Shown: positions 5,990 to 7,054 of the stretch, in pieces | How the letters are laid out: every line of letters starts with the position of its first letter | Numbering within the stretch: the stretch's first letter is position 1 | Source: Acidimicrobiaceae bacterium | GTDB lineage: Bacteria > Actinomycetota > Acidimicrobiia > Acidimicrobiales > Bog-793 | Reading direction: 5' to 3' | DNA: 7,054 bases | NCBI GenBank assembly: GCA_027459565.1 | Contig: DAIDIA010000188.1 | Location: 1 to 7,054 of the forward strand | Position numbers and translations under genes: made by a program | Notes under the pieces: generated by a model | Told to the model about the DNA's origin: nothing | The model's database searches: none | What the model saw: only the letters and a program-made list of their open reading frames with translations

Positions 5990-6019
5990 CCTCGGTCCGG
6001 AACCTCGTCCGCACCGAGG
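5990..6019. repeat. Inverted repeat in the divergent TMEM175-HIT intergenic region
   Basis: CCTCGGT (5990-5996) and ACCGAGG (6013-6019) are exact reverse complements separated by 16 nt. Inside, the half-sequences CCTCGGTCCGGAA and CCTCGTCCGCA also form an imperfect direct repeat. The element lies between two divergent genes (5940-6093 is non-coding), 50 nt upstream of the channel gene. It could be a regulator operator or a structured leader. No known regulator motif was recognised. Confidence 0.45.
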
Positions 6020-6055
6020 TAATCGCGGGCACCTTGGTGCTGGCCCATGCAGACC

Positions 6056-6085
6056 TCGACCGCTCCGGAGGGGCGTGTCTAACAT
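6056..6085 (+). promoter_or_regulatory. Candidate promoter of the HIT gene, leaderless type
   Basis: TCGACC (6056-6061) resembles the -35 TTGACA, and TAACAT (6080-6085) fits the TANNNT -10 pattern, with an 18-nt spacer. Transcription starting 7-9 nt beyond the -10 would fall at about 6092-6094, on the ATG itself. That would give a leaderless mRNA, a common form in actinobacteria. GGAGGGG at 6067-6073 is too far (20 nt) from this ATG to serve it. It could serve an in-frame TTG at 6085 (11 nt) if the transcript starts further upstream. Confidence 0.5.
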
Positions 6086-6093
6086 TGGCGCAT

Positions 6094-6447
6094 ATGGAAA
6101 TCGCGGACGACTGCCTGTTCTGCAAGATCATCTCCCGGACGGTTCCGAGCGTCATGGTCTATGAAGACGACGAGGTTGTCGCGTTCCGTGATATCGCCCC
6201 CGTCGCCCCGGTGCATGTGCTGATCGTCCCGAGGCGCCACATCGTCGATGCCGGCACCCTCGAACGCGAAGATCAGTCAGTGCTGATCGCGATGTTCCTC
6301 GCATCGAAGTCGATCGCCTACGAAGAGGGGATAGGCGCAAATGGTTACCGACTGACCTTCAATGTCGGAGAGGACGCGGGGAACTCCGTCGCGCATCTCC
6401 ATCTCCACCTGCTCGGCGGACGATTCCTCGCGTGGCCACCGGGCTGA
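6094..6447 (+). CDS. HIT family protein, HINT-type purine nucleoside phosphoramidase
   Basis: This 117-residue protein is a histidine-triad hydrolase of the HINT branch, small cytosolic homodimers that hydrolyse AMP-lysine and other purine nucleoside phosphoramidates. Seen motifs are DCLFCKII (6-13), IAPVAPVHVLIVPRRHI (34-50), a central GxRLTFNVGEDAGNSVAHLHLHLLGGR region with the HxHxHxx triad at H101, H103 and H105, and the C-terminal WPPG that HINT proteins use to shape the active site. The length matches the family exactly. ATG at 6094 is chosen because homologues begin a few residues before DCLFCKI. The frame is open upstream to 5839, but that part lies opposite the channel gene. TTG at 6085 would add three residues. 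The gene stands alone on the plus strand and converges on the FAH-family gene. The physiological substrate is not known for most bacteria. Confidence 0.95.
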   Translation: MEIADDCLFCKIISRTVPSVMVYEDDEVVAFRDIAPVAPVHVLIVPRRHIVDAGTLEREDQSVLIAMFLASKSIAYEEGIGANGYRLTFNVGEDAGNSVAHLHLHLLGGRFLAWPPG

Positions 6448-6448
6448 G

Positions 6449-6492
6449 CTACGGCGCCAGACTTCGGGACTCCCCTTGTTGCTGGCGCGTAG
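6449..6492. terminator. Hairpin between convergent HIT and FAH genes
   Basis: CTAC-G-GCGCCAG (6449-6460) pairs with CTGGCGC-GTAG (6482-6492) as 4 + 7 base pairs with a single bulged G at 6453 and a 21-nt loop. It occupies most of the 63-nt gap between two convergent stop codons, so a bidirectional terminator is the natural reading. There is no T run on either strand. Confidence 0.6.
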
Positions 6493-6510
6493 AGCCGGGA
6501 ATCGCTATCG

Positions 6511-7054
6511 CTATTCGCTGGCGCAGACGTTGAGGCACTCACCGAGCCCCTCGACGACGGTGCGTACCTTTGTCCCCGGTGCGAGGTAGTGCGGTGGTAC
6601 CTGGGCGTCTCCGACGCCACCGGTGGTTCCCGTCGCGATGACGTCCCCGGGCATCAGCGTGGTGATCTCGCTGATGTAGGAGACGATGTCGATGGGATTG
6701 AAGACGAGCTCCCGGGTCCGGTCGATCTGCATCACACGGTCGTCGATCTCGCAACGCACCTCGAGGTCAAGCCCGTAGTCAACCTCGTCCGGAGTGACGA
6801 GATACGGTCCGACCGGCGTCGTCCGCTCGAAGGTCTTGCCCTGGAGCCACTGGAGTGTCCTTCGTTGCCAGTCGCGCATCGTGACGTCATTGAGGGTGCA
6901 CAGCCCCCCGATCGCCGCTCGCGCGCCCTTCGCGTCGACGTGGCGCGCGGGCCTCCCGATCACCACACCGAGTTCGACCTCCCAGTCGGGACAGCTCGCA
7001 TTCCTCGGCAGGACAATCGGATCGTTCGCGCCGATCAGTGCATTGGTGAACTTC
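6511..7054 (-). CDS. Fumarylacetoacetate hydrolase (FAH) family protein, N-terminus missing
   Basis: This gene enters from the right edge on the minus strand. The first complete codon is at 7053-7051, and 180 residues plus a TAG stop are visible. It shows the FAH-family fold of divalent-metal-dependent C-C bond hydrolases, decarboxylases and isomerases acting on acylpyruvates or ring-cleavage products. Numbering from the edge, KFTNALIG opens the fragment. DWEVELGVVIG gives metal ligands E25 and E27, LNDVTMRDWQ gives D56, and QGKTFERTTPVGPYLVT holds conserved K73. The closing hallmark is TLMPGDVIATGTTGGVG, with Thr in place of the usual Pro in TGTPxGVG. Typical members have about 280 residues, so roughly 100 are outside the window. 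GTG at 6966 is an internal valine, not a start. The substrate cannot be decided from the fragment; degradation of an aromatic or acylpyruvate compound is a family-level guess. Confidence 0.92.
   Translation of the reverse strand, partial: KFTNALIGANDPIVLPRNASCPDWEVELGVVIGRPARHVDAKGARAAIGGLCTLNDVTMRDWQRRTLQWLQGKTFERTTPVGPYLVTPDEVDYGLDLEVRCEIDDRVMQIDRTRELVFNPIDIVSYISEITTLMPGDVIATGTTGGVGDAQVPPHYLAPGTKVRTVVEGLGECLNVCASE

Noticed and set aside
5839..6093. Upstream extension of the HIT reading frame
   Set aside because: It runs antisense to the TMEM175 gene. HIT homology starts at DCLFCKI just after ATG 6094.
1..7054. CRISPR arrays, transposons, phage genes, toxin-antitoxin pairs, tRNA or rRNA genes
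   Set aside because: I looked for spaced repeats, terminal inverted repeats with transposase motifs, small paired genes and tRNA-like cloverleafs, and saw none. All gaps between genes are under 160 nt.

Overview
The window is a GC-rich, gene-dense piece of a bacterial chromosome. It most likely comes from an actinobacterium. The grounds are base composition, an hrcA-dnaJ pair without grpE or dnaK beside it, a DUF2236 protein, and a start site that looks leaderless. An Acidimicrobiia-like lineage would fit, but that is inference from gene content and no marker here fixes the class. Everything readable is core or common chromosomal material. I see no insertion sequence, phage gene, CRISPR array, tRNA or rRNA.

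Layout from left to right: the 3' end of lepA (EF4); a DUF2236/MpaB-type oxygenase-like gene 9 nt behind it; a CIRCE operator whose left arm includes that gene's stop codon; then a tightly packed plus-strand block hrcA-dnaJ-rsmE-hemW with junctions of +2, -1 and +1 nt. hemW runs 52 nt into the 3' end of a convergent TMEM175/DUF1211 channel gene on the minus strand. A short divergent intergenic region follows. It carries an inverted repeat and a likely promoter for a HINT-type HIT protein. The HIT gene converges on a fumarylacetoacetate hydrolase (FAH) family gene that enters from the right edge. A strong hairpin lies between these two.

The central block is a heat-shock and translation-quality unit. 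HrcA represses its own operon through CIRCE, DnaJ is the Hsp70 co-chaperone, RsmE methylates 16S rRNA, and HemW is a heme chaperone of the radical-SAM superfamily. LepA and RsmE both act on the ribosome. In many bacteria lepA, hemW, hrcA, dnaJ and rsmE cluster; here hemW lies after rsmE, and the place after lepA is taken by the DUF2236 gene.

I found no convincing new multi-gene system. The points most worth a second look are the stop-codon/CIRCE fusion, a nearly perfect 30-bp palindrome inside the catalytic-loop codons of rsmE, extra cysteines in the conserved C-terminal motif of HemW, and the leaderless-type promoter of the HIT gene.
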